This document shows positions 45,759 through 54,703 of a stretch of DNA of 64,000 nt, piece after piece. The first letter of the stretch is position 1; every line of letters begins with the position of its first letter. The position numbers were made by a program, and so were the translations under genes. This DNA comes from Actinacidiphila oryziradicis. GTDB lineage: Bacteria > Actinomycetota > Actinomycetes > Streptomycetales > Streptomycetaceae. The stretch lies in NCBI RefSeq assembly GCF_005047355.1, contig NZ_SUMC01000018.1, forward strand, positions 1-64,000, given 5' to 3'. The notes under the pieces are model-generated. The model was not told the DNA's origin, did no database searches, and worked only from the letters and a program-made list of their open reading frames with translations.

Positions 45759-46900
45759 CCTTGAAGGATGCGACAGCCATCGTCGGCATAGGGCAGACCG
45801 CCTTCGCCAAGCACCTGCCCGAGTCCGAGAAGACCCTCGCCTGCCGAGCCGTCCTGGCCGCCCTCGACGACGCCGGAATCGACCCCTCGGAAGTCGACGC
45901 CCTCGCCTCGTACACCATGGAGGAGACCGACGAGGTCGAGCTCGCGAAAGCCGTCGGCACCGGCGACCTCACCTTCTTCAGCCGCGTCGGCTATGGAGGC
46001 GGCGGCTCCTGCGCCACCATCGCCCATCTCGCCGCCGCCATCGCCACCGGCCAGGCGAGCGTCGGCGTCGCCTGGCGCTCCCGTAAACGCGGCTCCGGCC
46101 CCCGCCCCTGGACGAACACGGTGACCCAGCTCCCCACCCCCGCCCAATGGACCCGGCCCTTCGGACTGTTGCGCCCATCCGACGAGATCGCGATGCTCAC
46201 CCGCCGCTATATGCACGAATACGGGGCGACCCGGGACCACCTCTTCAACGTCGCCCTCGCCTGCCGCAACCGCGCCAACCAGAACCCCGCGGCCACGATG
46301 TACGAGCGGCCGATGACCCGTGAGATGTATATGACCGCCCGCTGGATCAGCGAGCCCCTCTGCCTCTTCGACAACTGCCTGGAGACGGACGGCGCCCTCG
46401 CCTGCGTCGTCGTCGGCGCGGGACGCGCCCGGGACTGCCGCCAACCGCCCGTATATGTGCACGCCGCCGCGCAGGGACTGCCCGCCCAGCACCACGGCAT
46501 GGTCAACTACTGGACCGACGACCCGCTGTCCGGCCCTTCCTGGGCAGCCGCCCGGCACCTGTGGAAGTCCGCCGACTTCGGGCCGCAGGACATACATGTC
46601 GCGCAGATATACGACGCGTTCACCCCCCTCATCCCGCTCTCTCTCGAGGGCTACGGATTCTGCGGACGTGGTGAGGGCGCCGCCTTCACCGAGGGCGGCG
46701 CCCTGGAAACCGGCGGCCGGCTCCCCATCAACACCAGCGGCGGAGGACTCTCCGAGGCCTACGTCCACGGCTTCAACCTCATCAATGAGGGCGTCAGGCA
46801 GCTTCGCGGCACCTCCACCGCGCAGATCCCGGGCGCCGCCACCTGCCTGGTCACCGCCGGCGAAGGCGTGCCCACCTCCGCATTCCTCCTGAGGAACTGA
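45752..46900 (+). CDS. Ltp2-like thiolase-fold aldolase
   Basis: 382 residues of the lipid-transfer/thiolase group without thiolase Cys chemistry. AAIVGIGQT-type start (ATAIVGIGQTAF), GELTFFS-like DLTFFSRVGYGGGGSCATI, LFDNCLETDGALACVVVGAG, QIYDAFTPLIPLSLEGYGFC and GGRLPINTSGGGLSEAYVHG follow mycobacterial Ltp2 segment by segment. Ltp2 with its DUF35 partner cleaves the steroid side chain by retro-aldol reaction; the conserved Tyr in YDAFTP and EAYVHG are the active-site positions. The partner DUF35 gene begins one base after the stop. The ATG lies inside operator F2, so the mRNA may be leaderless. Confidence 0.88.
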   Translation: MSALKDATAIVGIGQTAFAKHLPESEKTLACRAVLAALDDAGIDPSEVDALASYTMEETDEVELAKAVGTGDLTFFSRVGYGGGGSCATIAHLAAAIATGQASVGVAWRSRKRGSGPRPWTNTVTQLPTPAQWTRPFGLLRPSDEIAMLTRRYMHEYGATRDHLFNVALACRNRANQNPAATMYERPMTREMYMTARWISEPLCLFDNCLETDGALACVVVGAGRARDCRQPPVYVHAAAQGLPAQHHGMVNYWTDDPLSGPSWAAARHLWKSADFGPQDIHVAQIYDAFTPLIPLSLEGYGFCGRGEGAAFTEGGALETGGRLPINTSGGGLSEAYVHGFNLINEGVRQLRGTSTAQIPGAATCLVTAGEGVPTSAFLLRN

Positions 46901-46901
46901 C

Positions 46902-47315
46902 ATGCTGCGACCAGTGGCCGACCCCGACGGCACCCCCTTCTGGGAGTACGCCCGCGCCGGCGAACTCCGCGTCCAGGCCTGCACTCCCTGCGGACGGCTC
47001 CGCTTCCCGCCCCGCCCCTGCTGCCCGCACTGCCACTCCTTCGACAGCCACTGGCGGCACCTGAGCGGCCACGGCCGCGTCTGGTCCTACGTCATCGCCC
47101 ATCCCCCGCTCCTCCCCGAGTACGCCGACCAGGCCCCGTACAACGTGGTCATCGTGGAACTGGCCGAAGACCCCGCCATCCGCCTCGTCGGCAACCTCGT
47201 CGCCCGGCCCGACGCACGGCTCGACTCCGTCGACCCCGCCCGGATCCATATCGGTGCCCGCGTACGGGCCGTCTTCCACGACGGGCTGCCCCGCTGGCTG
47301 CTGGAGCGGCCATGA
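46902..47315 (+). CDS. DUF35 OB-fold zinc-ribbon protein, aldolase partner
   Basis: 137 residues. The zinc ribbon is C-x2-C then C-x2-C (CTPCGRLRFPPRPCCPHCHS), followed by an OB fold (GRVWSYVIAHPPLLPEYADQ, then PYNVVIVELAEDP). Proteins of this type bind Ltp2-like aldolases and thiolases and complete their active site or channel the CoA substrate. One base separates it from the Ltp2-like gene and its end overlaps the next start by 4 bases, so the three are co-translated. Confidence 0.9.
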   Translation: MLRPVADPDGTPFWEYARAGELRVQACTPCGRLRFPPRPCCPHCHSFDSHWRHLSGHGRVWSYVIAHPPLLPEYADQAPYNVVIVELAEDPAIRLVGNLVARPDARLDSVDPARIHIGARVRAVFHDGLPRWLLERP

Positions 47316-48079
47316 CCGTCCGGTGCGAGAAGAGCGACGACGGCGTCGCGATCGTCACCCTCGACCGTCCCGAACGCCACAACGCCATCGACCTCGCCGG
47401 CGCCCGCGAACTCACCGCTCTGTGGCGGGAACTCCGGATGACCGACGACATCCGCGCCATCGTCCTCACCGGCGCCGGCCGGCACGCCTTCTGTACGGGC
47501 ATCGACCGCTCCGCCGTCGTCCCCCAGCCCGCCTCCCCGTACTCCATCGACGATCCCCTCCTGCGCATAGGCCCCAAATCCAACGACCTCTGGAAGCCCG
47601 TCATCGCCGCCGTCAACGGCATGGCCTGCGGCGGGGCCTTCTACCTCCTCGGCGAAAGCGAATTCCTCATCGCCGCCGAACACGCCACCTTCTTCGACCC
47701 CCACACCACCTACGGCATGGTCAGCGCCTACGAAGCCATCCACATGGCCCAGCTCATGCCCTACGGCGAAGTCATGCGCATGTCCCTCATGGGCACCGCC
47801 GAACGACTCGGCGCCGCTCGCGCCTATCAGACCGGCCTCGTCAGCGAAGTCGTCCCGGGTCCCGAGCTGCTGAGCGCGGCCCTCCGCTCGGCCGAGGTCC
47901 TCGCCTCCTACCCCACGGACGCGGTGCAGGGCACCGTACGCGCCGTCTGGTCCGCCCGCGAAGCCGCCCGGACCCAGGCCCTGGCCCACGCCCCGCACCT
48001 CATAGCCCTCGGCAGTCTGTCGGCCGAGCAGCAGGCCGGGCTCTTCGCCGTGCGCCGCCCGGATTTCCGGGTGCGGTGA
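47312..48079 (+). CDS. Enoyl-CoA hydratase/isomerase family protein
   Basis: 255 residues of the crotonase fold: DRPERHNAIDLAGARELTAL, VLTGAGRHAFCTGIDRSAV, the oxyanion loop VNGMACGGAFYLL and FFDPHTTYGMVSAYEAIHM. Hydration or isomerisation of a 2-enoyl-CoA made in the same pathway is expected; the catalytic acid positions differ from classical EchA, so the exact reaction is open. It overlaps the DUF35 stop by 4 bases and is the last gene of the operon. Confidence 0.87.
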   Translation: MTVRCEKSDDGVAIVTLDRPERHNAIDLAGARELTALWRELRMTDDIRAIVLTGAGRHAFCTGIDRSAVVPQPASPYSIDDPLLRIGPKSNDLWKPVIAAVNGMACGGAFYLLGESEFLIAAEHATFFDPHTTYGMVSAYEAIHMAQLMPYGEVMRMSLMGTAERLGAARAYQTGLVSEVVPGPELLSAALRSAEVLASYPTDAVQGTVRAVWSAREAARTQALAHAPHLIALGSLSAEQQAGLFAVRRPDFRVR

Positions 48080-48398
48080 ACGGGCGGCTCGCGGTCCGGT
48101 CAGGACTCGCGGTCCGGTCAGGACTCGCGGTCCGATCGCCGTAACTTCACACCAACGTGGTCGTTGCACCTTACGACCGGCCGGCATTCCGTTCTCCCCG
48201 CCGGCCGGTCCATTCATGCCCCGCGCCTCCGGCGGGCTTCGCGTGGGGGCCCCAGGTCCTCAAACGCGGACGGCCCGCACGTAGAACCCGGGCCCGGGAC
48301 AGCGCCCCCCCACGCGGCGCCAGCCGCATATCGGACGGAGCCGGGAACGGGCGGGTCAAACAGCCAACAGCAACGGGTGGGCCGGCTGGCAAAACCCC
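48080..48398. repeat. Gap with 18-bp tandem repeats and an inverted intergenic element
   Basis: GGACTCGCGGTCCGGTCA is repeated about two and a half times at 48088-48138. From about 48250 the CAAACGCGGACGG element (inverted form of the CCGTCCGGCGTTTG family) is followed by GGCGCCAGCCGCATATCGGA. There is no gene. Confidence 0.6.
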
Positions 48399-50858
48399 TC
48401 AAGCGCGCCGTGCAGCGGCGCCCGTTCCCTTCACGGCGTCCAACGCGTAGACACACCGGTCCTTGCTGCTCGCGTACACCACACCCCCCATGACCACCGG
48501 GGACCCGGTGATCTCACCGCCCGTCTCCAGCTTCCACCGCAATTGGCCGCCCCCGGCGTCCACCGTGTACAGACAGTGGTCCTTGGACCCGAAATGCACG
48601 CGCCCATCGGCCGTGACCGGCGCCCCGACGATCTCTCCCTGAGCCGCGAAGCGCCACTTCGGCGTGCCTGAGACCGCGTCAAGGGTGTACAGGGCAGACC
48701 CCGCCCCGAGCATGACGGAGCCGCCCGCGACGAGCACAGGCTCGACGGACTGCCGTTGCTCGGTGGCGACCCGCCACCGGTCCCTGCCATCGACCGGATC
48801 GAGGGCATACACGGTCCCGAGGTAGTCGGCGACGTAGATTCCGCCGCCGGTCACGCCAGGCCCGGGCACGTAGGCGGGCGGCCCGAACATGACCGCGGGC
48901 GCGTCGAAACGCCAGCGCTCACCGCCGGTGCGGGCGTCAAGCGCGAGGACACGGTTGCCGGCCGTCACATATACGGCGCCGTCCGCGACGACCGGGCGTG
49001 TCGGCATGCTGCCGGGCGCACCGGTCTCGCTGGTGGGGTACGACCAGTGCTCGGCGCCGGTAGTGGCGTCGAGGGCGTGGAGCCGGCCGCCGCCGTGGAA
49101 GTAGACGACACCGTCGACTACGCCGGGGCCGGACTCGGGGGTCTCGAAGTCGGTCTGCGCGCCGCCGCGCTCCCAGAGCAGCCGGCCGCCGGCGGCGTCC
49201 CAGACCTGGACACCGCCGCCGCGCGTGCCGGTGACGACGGCGCCGGCGTCCGCCCGCAGGGAGTAGATCCAGCCGTCGACCGCGGTACGCCATCGCTCGG
49301 TGCCGTCGGAGGCGTCGAGGGCGTAGACGCTGGGCCCGTCCGAGGCGTGGATGCGGCCGCTGTCGACGGTCATGGTCCAGGCGACGTCACGGGTCTTGAA
49401 CTGCCGCCGGCCGGTGGCGACGTCGAGCGCGTGTACCTCGAAGGAGGTGACGTAGAGCCGCCCGCCGGAGACAACGGGGGTGCCCCACACATCGTTCGAC
49501 ATGCGGAACCGCCAGGGCCGCCACTCCCCGCCGGGGGGCTGTGCCTGCCCGGGCAAGGCCTTGGGGGGCGGGTTGCCGACGGCATGAGCACCACCGCCAC
49601 CACCGCCGGCCCCACCCTGGTCACCGGGCGGACCGCCACCGGCTCCGCCGCCCCGGTGGGTCCAGCCGAGGTCCGGTGCGGGCCCCGCCGCCTTCGCCGT
49701 GTGGTCCTTGCGGTCGGCGACCCGCAGGCCGGGCCCGATCGGCGCGGAGCCGGCCAGTTGCACCGGCCCGGCTTCGGCGGCGTTGCCGGCGTGCCTGCCG
49801 CCACCGCCCTCGGGGACCCGCGGCGAGGCCGGAGCCGCGGCCGAAGCAACCGGCGGGGCGGCCGGCAGGGCAGCCGGAACCGGCGGCGGCAGCTGTGGCA
49901 TGGGCGGCACCACTGCGCCCTTGGCCGCCGCGGCGGCGCCCGCACCCGCCGCGGCCACCGCCGACCGGCCGCTGCGGCGCTCCTCTATCATCGCCACCGC
50001 CCCGGCCGGCAGCCACGCGGAGGCCGTACCGGTGTCGTCACCGGCCGAGGAGAAGAGGTGCGGCGCGAGCTGCGCCTGGAGCTCGGCGGGGCTCGGCCGC
50101 TGGTCGGCCTCCATCCGCATGCAGGACTCGATGAGCGGCCGCAGCTCGCCCGGCAGCCCGGCCAGGTCCGGGCCTTCCCGGAGCAGCATGAAGACGGTCT
50201 CGACCGGGTTGGCGCCGTGGAACGGCGCGTGCCCGGTCGCCGCGAAGACCAGCGTCGACCCGAGTGAGAAGACATCACTCGCGCCAGTGACGCTCCGCGA
50301 GTCCCGCGCCTGCTCGGGCGACATATATGCGGGCGTTCCGACCGCCACGTTCGTCATTGTGAGCCGAGTGTTGGAGACCCCGGACGCGATACCGAAGTCG
50401 ATCACGCGGGGCCCGTCCTCGACCACCAGTACGTTGGACGGCTTGAGGTCACGGTGCACGAGCCCGGCCCCGTGGATGGACTGCAGGGCCTCCGCGACCC
50501 CGGCCGCGAGCCAGCGCACCGCCTGGGCGGGCATCGGCCCGGAATCGTTGACGATCTCCTCCAGCGAGGGCGCCGGCACATACGCCGTGGCGAGCCACGG
50601 CACCGCCGCGCGCGGGTCGGCGTCCACGACGGCAGCCGTATAGAAGCCGCTGACCGCGCGGGCCGCCTCCACCTCGCGGGTGAAGCGGACCCGGAAAAGC
50701 TGGTCCTCCGCCAGCTCGGCGCGCACCGTCTTGATCGCCACTCGCCGGCCGGACGCCGAGCGGGCGAGATAGACCAGCCCCATGCCGCCCGAGCCGAGCC
50801 GCGCGAGCACCTCGAACGGGCCGATCCGTCTTGGATCGTGCTGCGTCAGCTGCTGCAC
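48399..50858 (-). CDS. afsK: Ser/Thr protein kinase AfsK with PQQ-type propeller
   Basis: 819 residues. The kinase domain lies at about 12-275: glycine loop [10 protein letters not shown]43 (VAIKTV), HRDLKPSN (D137), DFG at 154-156 and [10 protein letters not shown] Pro/Ala/Gly linker (about 300-480) joins a C-terminal seven-to-eight-blade PQQ-like propeller with repeated [23 protein letters not shown] units. AfsK autophosphorylates and phosphorylates AfsR; it also affects apical growth through DivIVA in S. coelicolor. GTG 50858 is used: it begins [18 protein letters not shown], close to the known N-terminus, with GGAGG upstream. The linker is Gly-rich and unusually repetitive. Confidence 0.93.
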   Translation of the reverse strand: MQQLTQHDPRRIGPFEVLARLGSGGMGLVYLARSASGRRVAIKTVRAELAEDQLFRVRFTREVEAARAVSGFYTAAVVDADPRAAVPWLATAYVPAPSLEEIVNDSGPMPAQAVRWLAAGVAEALQSIHGAGLVHRDLKPSNVLVVEDGPRVIDFGIASGVSNTRLTMTNVAVGTPAYMSPEQARDSRSVTGASDVFSLGSTLVFAATGHAPFHGANPVETVFMLLREGPDLAGLPGELRPLIESCMRMEADQRPSPAELQAQLAPHLFSSAGDDTGTASAWLPAGAVAMIEERRSGRSAVAAAGAGAAAAAKGAVVPPMPQLPPPVPAALPAAPPVASAAAPASPRVPEGGGGRHAGNAAEAGPVQLAGSAPIGPGLRVADRKDHTAKAAGPAPDLGWTHRGGGAGGGPPGDQGGAGGGGGGAHAVGNPPPKALPGQAQPPGGEWRPWRFRMSNDVWGTPVVSGGRLYVTSFEVHALDVATGRRQFKTRDVAWTMTVDSGRIHASDGPSVYALDASDGTERWRTAVDGWIYSLRADAGAVVTGTRGGGVQVWDAAGGRLLWERGGAQTDFETPESGPGVVDGVVYFHGGGRLHALDATTGAEHWSYPTSETGAPGSMPTRPVVADGAVYVTAGNRVLALDARTGGERWRFDAPAVMFGPPAYVPGPGVTGGGIYVADYLGTVYALDPVDGRDRWRVATEQRQSVEPVLVAGGSVMLGAGSALYTLDAVSGTPKWRFAAQGEIVGAPVTADGRVHFGSKDHCLYTVDAGGGQLRWKLETGGEITGSPVVMGGVVYASSKDRCVYALDAVKGTGAAARRA

Positions 50859-51008
50859 TGCCCTGCCACCTCCCCGTGGGTTCCCCCCAGTCCCGGGGTA
50901 CGGAACTGATTCTTCCTGGGATGAGTATCCGTTGCGAACCCGGGGCCGTGTCGACACGCTCTTAATGAGACACGTCACCAGTGGATACGCGTGGTAGCGA
51001 AGCGTTGT

Positions 51009-51812
51009 TCAAGCGGGTTTCTCACCCCTGGTGGTGCTTGTGTCGATGACCGCGAAGTTCGCCCCTTGATTGTCGACCACGGTCGCCAGGCGGCCGAACG
51101 GCGAGTCCACCGGGCCCATGGTCACCCGGCCCTCCAGCCGGCTGACGGTCTCTGCGGCCCGGTCGGCATCCTCGACGCCGAAGTAGACCAGGAAGTGGGC
51201 CGGCAGCTCTTCGGGGAAGCCCTCCCCCATCTCGAAGCGCCCGGCGACCGCGCTCCGCGGTCCGGGCGGCGAGCCCGGCGGCGAGTAGATCTTGTAGTCC
51301 ATGCCGGGGGTGCCCTCGAGCTGCTTGCCGTTGAAGCCGAAGACGCTCTCGTAGAAGGCGTCGACGGCTTTCGCGTCCCGCGTGTAGACCTCGGTCCAGC
51401 TGTACGAGCCGGGTGCGCCGGTCACCCCGAAACCGGTGTGCGTGCCCGCCTGCCAGACGCCGAAGACGGCGCCGCCCGGATCGGCGGCCATCATCATCGT
51501 CCCGTACGGCCCGACGGCCATCGGGTCCATGATCACCTGGCCGCCGGCGTCGCGGACCTTGGCCGCCGTCGCGGCGGCGTCGGACGAGGCGAAGTAAATG
51601 TTCCAGACGGTCGGCATCCGGCCGTCGGGCTTGGGCGCGAGCGCCGCGACGTTCTTTCCGTCCCGGCGGAACACCTGGGTGTAGTAGCCGTAATCCTTCT
51701 CGCCGTCCTGGAAGGTCCAGCCGAACAATTCTCCGTAGAACCGCTTGCCGGCCTCCAGGTCGGGGAGCATGGCGTCCGCCCAACAGGGCACACCATCGGC
51801 GTATCTCGCCAT
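51009..51812 (-). CDS. Two-domain VOC (glyoxalase-like) protein
   Basis: 267 residues made of two vicinal-oxygen-chelate halves (about 8-120 and 135-255): MLPDLEAGKRFYGELFGWTF and, in the second half, VYTRDAKAVDAFYESVFGFN. Metal-binding residues are only partly kept, so it may bind a ligand rather than catalyse. Its start is about 150 bases from the divergent TetR gene. A different inverted repeat, GTGTC-x6-GACAC (51846-51861), sits in its own leader. Confidence 0.85.
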   Translation of the reverse strand: MARYADGVPCWADAMLPDLEAGKRFYGELFGWTFQDGEKDYGYYTQVFRRDGKNVAALAPKPDGRMPTVWNIYFASSDAAATAAKVRDAGGQVIMDPMAVGPYGTMMMAADPGGAVFGVWQAGTHTGFGVTGAPGSYSWTEVYTRDAKAVDAFYESVFGFNGKQLEGTPGMDYKIYSPPGSPPGPRSAVAGRFEMGEGFPEELPAHFLVYFGVEDADRAAETVSRLEGRVTMGPVDSPFGRLATVVDNQGANFAVIDTSTTRGEKPA

Positions 51813-51960
51813 GGCTCGATCCTCTCGATTGACGGAGTTAGACGGAGTGTCTGACTTGACACGCTATCGGGTGATCTCGCCAGGCGCGCAGGCTAAATTC
51901 GAACACTTATCCTTCCCCATTTGCAGCCGCCGAATCGCGCGCTGATCAACAGCCCGTAAA

Positions 51961-51975
51961 CTGACGGCATGACAG
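51961..51975. promoter_or_regulatory. Weak operator match at the TetR start, CTGACGGCATGACAG
   Basis: The left arm is perfect and the right has two changes. The ATG sits at the same position inside the site as in operator F2. It is a candidate autoregulatory site. Confidence 0.42.
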
Positions 51976-52616
51976 GACAAGTTCGCACCGTCGACGGCCG
52001 TGTGGCAGGGCGTCGAGGACAGGCGACGCGGCAGAAGCTGCTCGACTGCCTCGGCGAAATGCTGAGCACGTCCCCGTACCGGGACGTCAAGGTCATCGAC
52101 GTAGCCCGGATGGCAGGTACCTCCCCCGCAACGTTCTACCAGTACTTCCCGGACGTCGAGGGCGCAGTCCTCGAACTCGCCGAGGAAATGGCCACGGAAG
52201 GCACCGGTCTGGCCACTCTCGTAGCCGGTCGCTCGTGGGTCGGCAAGTCCGGCGCTCAAGCGGCCGAGGAGCTGGTGGACGGCTTCCTCTCCTTCTGGCG
52301 CAAGCACGACGCGATTCTGCGCGTCGTCGACCTCGGTGCGGCGGAAGGGGACAAGCGGTTCTACAAGATCCGCATGAAGGTCCTCAACCCCGTCACCAAT
52401 TCCCTTACCGACTCCATCAAGGAACTCCAGGCCAAGGGCCGCGTCGACAAGGAGGTCAGCCCTGCCGCCATCGCGGGCTCGCTGGTCGCCATGCTCGCCG
52501 CCGTGGCCGCCCACCAAAAGGGCTTCACCAGCTGGGGCGTCAAACAGGCCGAGCTCAAACCCAATCTCGCCCTGCTCGTGCATCTCGGCGTCACCGGCAA
52601 AAAGCCGCCCCGATAA
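51969..52616 (+). CDS. TetR-family regulator
   Basis: 215 residues. The HTH lies at about 20-66: TRQKLLDCLGEMLSTSPYRD, VKVIDVARMAGTSPATFYQY and FPDVEGAVLELAEEMA. The ligand domain (about 75-205) contains FLSFWRKHDAILRVVDLGAA and MLAAVAAHQKGF. The ATG lies inside a weak copy of the 15-bp palindrome. As the only TetR gene in the window, between regulated catabolic operons, it is my candidate regulator of that motif, with an acyl-CoA-type ligand as the likely inducer. This is inference from position and operator shape. It is followed by 260 bases without a recognisable gene. Confidence 0.9.
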   Translation: MTGQVRTVDGRVAGRRGQATRQKLLDCLGEMLSTSPYRDVKVIDVARMAGTSPATFYQYFPDVEGAVLELAEEMATEGTGLATLVAGRSWVGKSGAQAAEELVDGFLSFWRKHDAILRVVDLGAAEGDKRFYKIRMKVLNPVTNSLTDSIKELQAKGRVDKEVSPAAIAGSLVAMLAAVAAHQKGFTSWGVKQAELKPNLALLVHLGVTGKKPPR

Positions 52617-52878
52617 GTGATGACGCCACTCTTAGCCAGTCCCAGCCGCCCACAGGTCCTGCCTGCAACGACGCGGGCGCCGACCGGCCCTCGGGGGAGG
52701 TCGCCGATTTGGTGCCCGCGTCTACTTCTTGCTGCCGCAATCACGCACAAGAGGATCCCCACCGGCGCGCACAGGACTGGCGACGCTGAGCCCGCCGCAG
52801 TCGCGAACGCAGGCCGCACCCGGCGCCAAACCGCACCCCGGCCAGTGGCAGCCACACCGGACTCCCGCCGGACAGGCC

Positions 52879-53364
52879 CTAGCGCGGCGTGAGCCGGAAG
52901 AGCCGGATCTCCCGGGCAACCCGGGCCGCGTAGGCAGCGTACGGCGGCCAGAAGCGCAGTAGCGCCTCCCAGGCGGCCTCGCGCTCGGCCCCGCGCAGGA
53001 GCTCGGCGCGCACAGGGATGTCGCGGCCTTTCCAGCTGATCTCAGCGTCCGGATGCTTCAGCAGGTTCGCTGTCCAGGCAGGATGGTCCGGCTGCCCGAA
53101 GTTGCTGCCGACCAGCACAAACGTGCCGTCGGCCACGGGCATGCACGCCAAGGGCGTACGGCGTGGCAGCCCGCTCTTCGCGCCTGTGGCGGTCAGCACG
53201 ACGCCTGGCAGCAGCTGCGCGCTGATCAGCACCTTTCCGCGAGTGAGGCGGTGCACGAACACGTCCATCGCGGGTAGGACGTGCGGCGCCACCTTGGCGA
53301 AGCCGCGCGTCGAGGACACCCTCTGCACAAGCCGCACGAGTCCTGCCGGCTTCCTCATGCTCAT
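52879..53364 (-). CDS. Deazaflavin(F420)-dependent nitroreductase-family protein
   Basis: 161 residues of the FDOR-A (Ddn-like) split-barrel: VLTATGAKSGLPRRTPLACM, GTFVLVGSNFGQPDHPAWTA and NLLKHPDAEISWKGRDIPVR. Ddn relatives reduce activated C=C bonds, including quinones and enones, with F420H2. The start overlaps the acyl-CoA dehydrogenase stop by 4 bases, so it is the second gene of an operon controlled by operator G. Confidence 0.9.
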   Translation of the reverse strand: MSMRKPAGLVRLVQRVSSTRGFAKVAPHVLPAMDVFVHRLTRGKVLISAQLLPGVVLTATGAKSGLPRRTPLACMPVADGTFVLVGSNFGQPDHPAWTANLLKHPDAEISWKGRDIPVRAELLRGAEREAAWEALLRFWPPYAAYAARVAREIRLFRLTPR

Positions 53365-54659
53365 GCTGCCACCAACCCCAACCCCAGATTCTCGAAGAGC
53401 CGCGCCTGCCCGGCAGCCCGGGCCCGCAGGGCATACCCGGGGCCGAACAGCAGTTCGTCCGAAACCGCCCTCTTGAAGTACAGGTGGGCATGGTGCTCCC
53501 AGGTGAAACCGACTCCGCCGTGCAGCTGGATCGCCTCGCCCGCGACAGCACGCAGTGCCGCCAGCGCCTCCGCCAGCGCGAGCGGGCCACTGACGGCTCT
53601 GCCGTCGTCCGTGTCGCACCCGGCGTAGTACGCCGTCGAACGCGCGGCCTGTAGCCGTACGTAAAGATCGGCCAAACGGTGCTTGACCGCCTGGAAGGAG
53701 CCGACAGGCCGCCCGAACTGCTCCCTGGCCCGGACATATGCCAGGGTCGTGGCAAGCGCCTGGTCCGCCGCGCCGACCGCTTCGGCGGCGATCGCAGCCG
53801 CCGCGAGAGCACCCGTAAGGGCGAGGGCGGGCCCCGGATCGGGACCGTCGGCCGCATCCGCCGCCACGTCCGCCGCCGCGTCCGCCGCCTCGACGCCGCC
53901 GAGGGGCTCCGCGGGCACGTCCCGGAGTTGGATCCGCGCCTGGGCCCGGGTCTCGTCGAGGGCGGTCAGCCTGGCGCGTACGAGGCCGGGCGCGCCGCCG
54001 TCGACCAGGAAGAGCCGGATCCGGCTGCGGGCGTAGCCGCCGGTGTGCGCGGCGACCAGCAGCAGCCCGGCGGTATGGCCGCCGAGGACCTGCCCGGCCT
54101 CGCCGTAGAGCCGCCAGGGGGCGCCTGGGGCATGCCTCGCCTGGATGCCGCCCGCACGGCCGTCTCCGGCCCAGTCGCCGCTGACCCGGTCGCCTCCGGC
54201 CCAGTCGCCGCTGACCCGGTCGCCACCGGCCCCGTCGCCGCTCGGAGCGGTGAGGCCGAGGGCGGCACCCAGGGGGCAGGGCACCGCGAGGGCAGCGGTG
54301 ACCGCGCCGGAGGCGATACGCGGGAGCAGGGCGCGCCGCTGGGCGTCGGTGCCGAGCGCTTCGATCAGGGGGGCGGCCAGCACGGCCGTGGGAAACAGCG
54401 GGGAGGGCAACAGGGCTCGCCCGGTTTCCTCGCAGGCCAGCACCAGCTCCGTGGGCCCGAAGCCGGCGCCGCCGTACTCCGCCGGAAGGGCCATCCCGGG
54501 CAGGCCGAGCGGCCCGGCGAGCGAGCGCCACAGGGCCTCGTCGTAGCCGGCGGCGGTGCGCACCGCCGCCTTGACCTCGTCGGGGCCGCAGCGTTTGCGG
54601 AGCAGTTCGCGCAGAGTGCGCCGGATCTCTTGCTGCTCATCGGTGAACGCGGCATCCAT
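53361..54659 (-). CDS. Acyl-CoA dehydrogenase with low-complexity insertions
   Basis: 432 residues of the FAD-dependent acyl-CoA dehydrogenase fold: FTDEQQEIRRTLRELLRKR, PAEYGGAGFGPTELVLACEE, REQFGRPVGSFQAVKHRLAD and LHGGVGFTWEHHAHLYFKRA. It resembles the FadE proteins that work as heterotetramers in steroid side-chain degradation, though no second subunit gene is next to it. Near residues 140-170 lies GGDRVSGDWA in near-tandem copies, encoded by a 30-bp DNA repeat (54170-54240), and a second Ala/Asp run (ADAAADVAADAADG) lies near 260; both are absent from typical members. ATG 54659 has GGAGGAG upstream. Confidence 0.86.
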   Translation of the reverse strand: MDAAFTDEQQEIRRTLRELLRKRCGPDEVKAAVRTAAGYDEALWRSLAGPLGLPGMALPAEYGGAGFGPTELVLACEETGRALLPSPLFPTAVLAAPLIEALGTDAQRRALLPRIASGAVTAALAVPCPLGAALGLTAPSGDGAGGDRVSGDWAGGDRVSGDWAGDGRAGGIQARHAPGAPWRLYGEAGQVLGGHTAGLLLVAAHTGGYARSRIRLFLVDGGAPGLVRARLTALDETRAQARIQLRDVPAEPLGGVEAADAAADVAADAADGPDPGPALALTGALAAAAIAAEAVGAADQALATTLAYVRAREQFGRPVGSFQAVKHRLADLYVRLQAARSTAYYAGCDTDDGRAVSGPLALAEALAALRAVAGEAIQLHGGVGFTWEHHAHLYFKRAVSDELLFGPGYALRARAAGQARLFENLGLGLVAA

Positions 54660-54684
54660 CGGTGGGCTCCTCCCCGGCACAAAT

Positions 54685-54699
54685 CTGATGTACCGTCAG
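54685..54699. promoter_or_regulatory. Operator G, CTGATGTACCGTCAG
   Basis: One arm change. It lies between the divergent acyl-CoA dehydrogenase and thiolase-like genes, ending 4 bases before the latter's ATG. Confidence 0.68.
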
Positions 54700-54703
54700 A
54701 TAC

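Noticed and set aside
51846-51861. GTGTC-x6-GACAC before the VOC gene as a member of the 15-bp operator family
   Set aside because: Arm sequence and spacing differ from CTGACGnnnCGTCAG; it may be a site for another protein.
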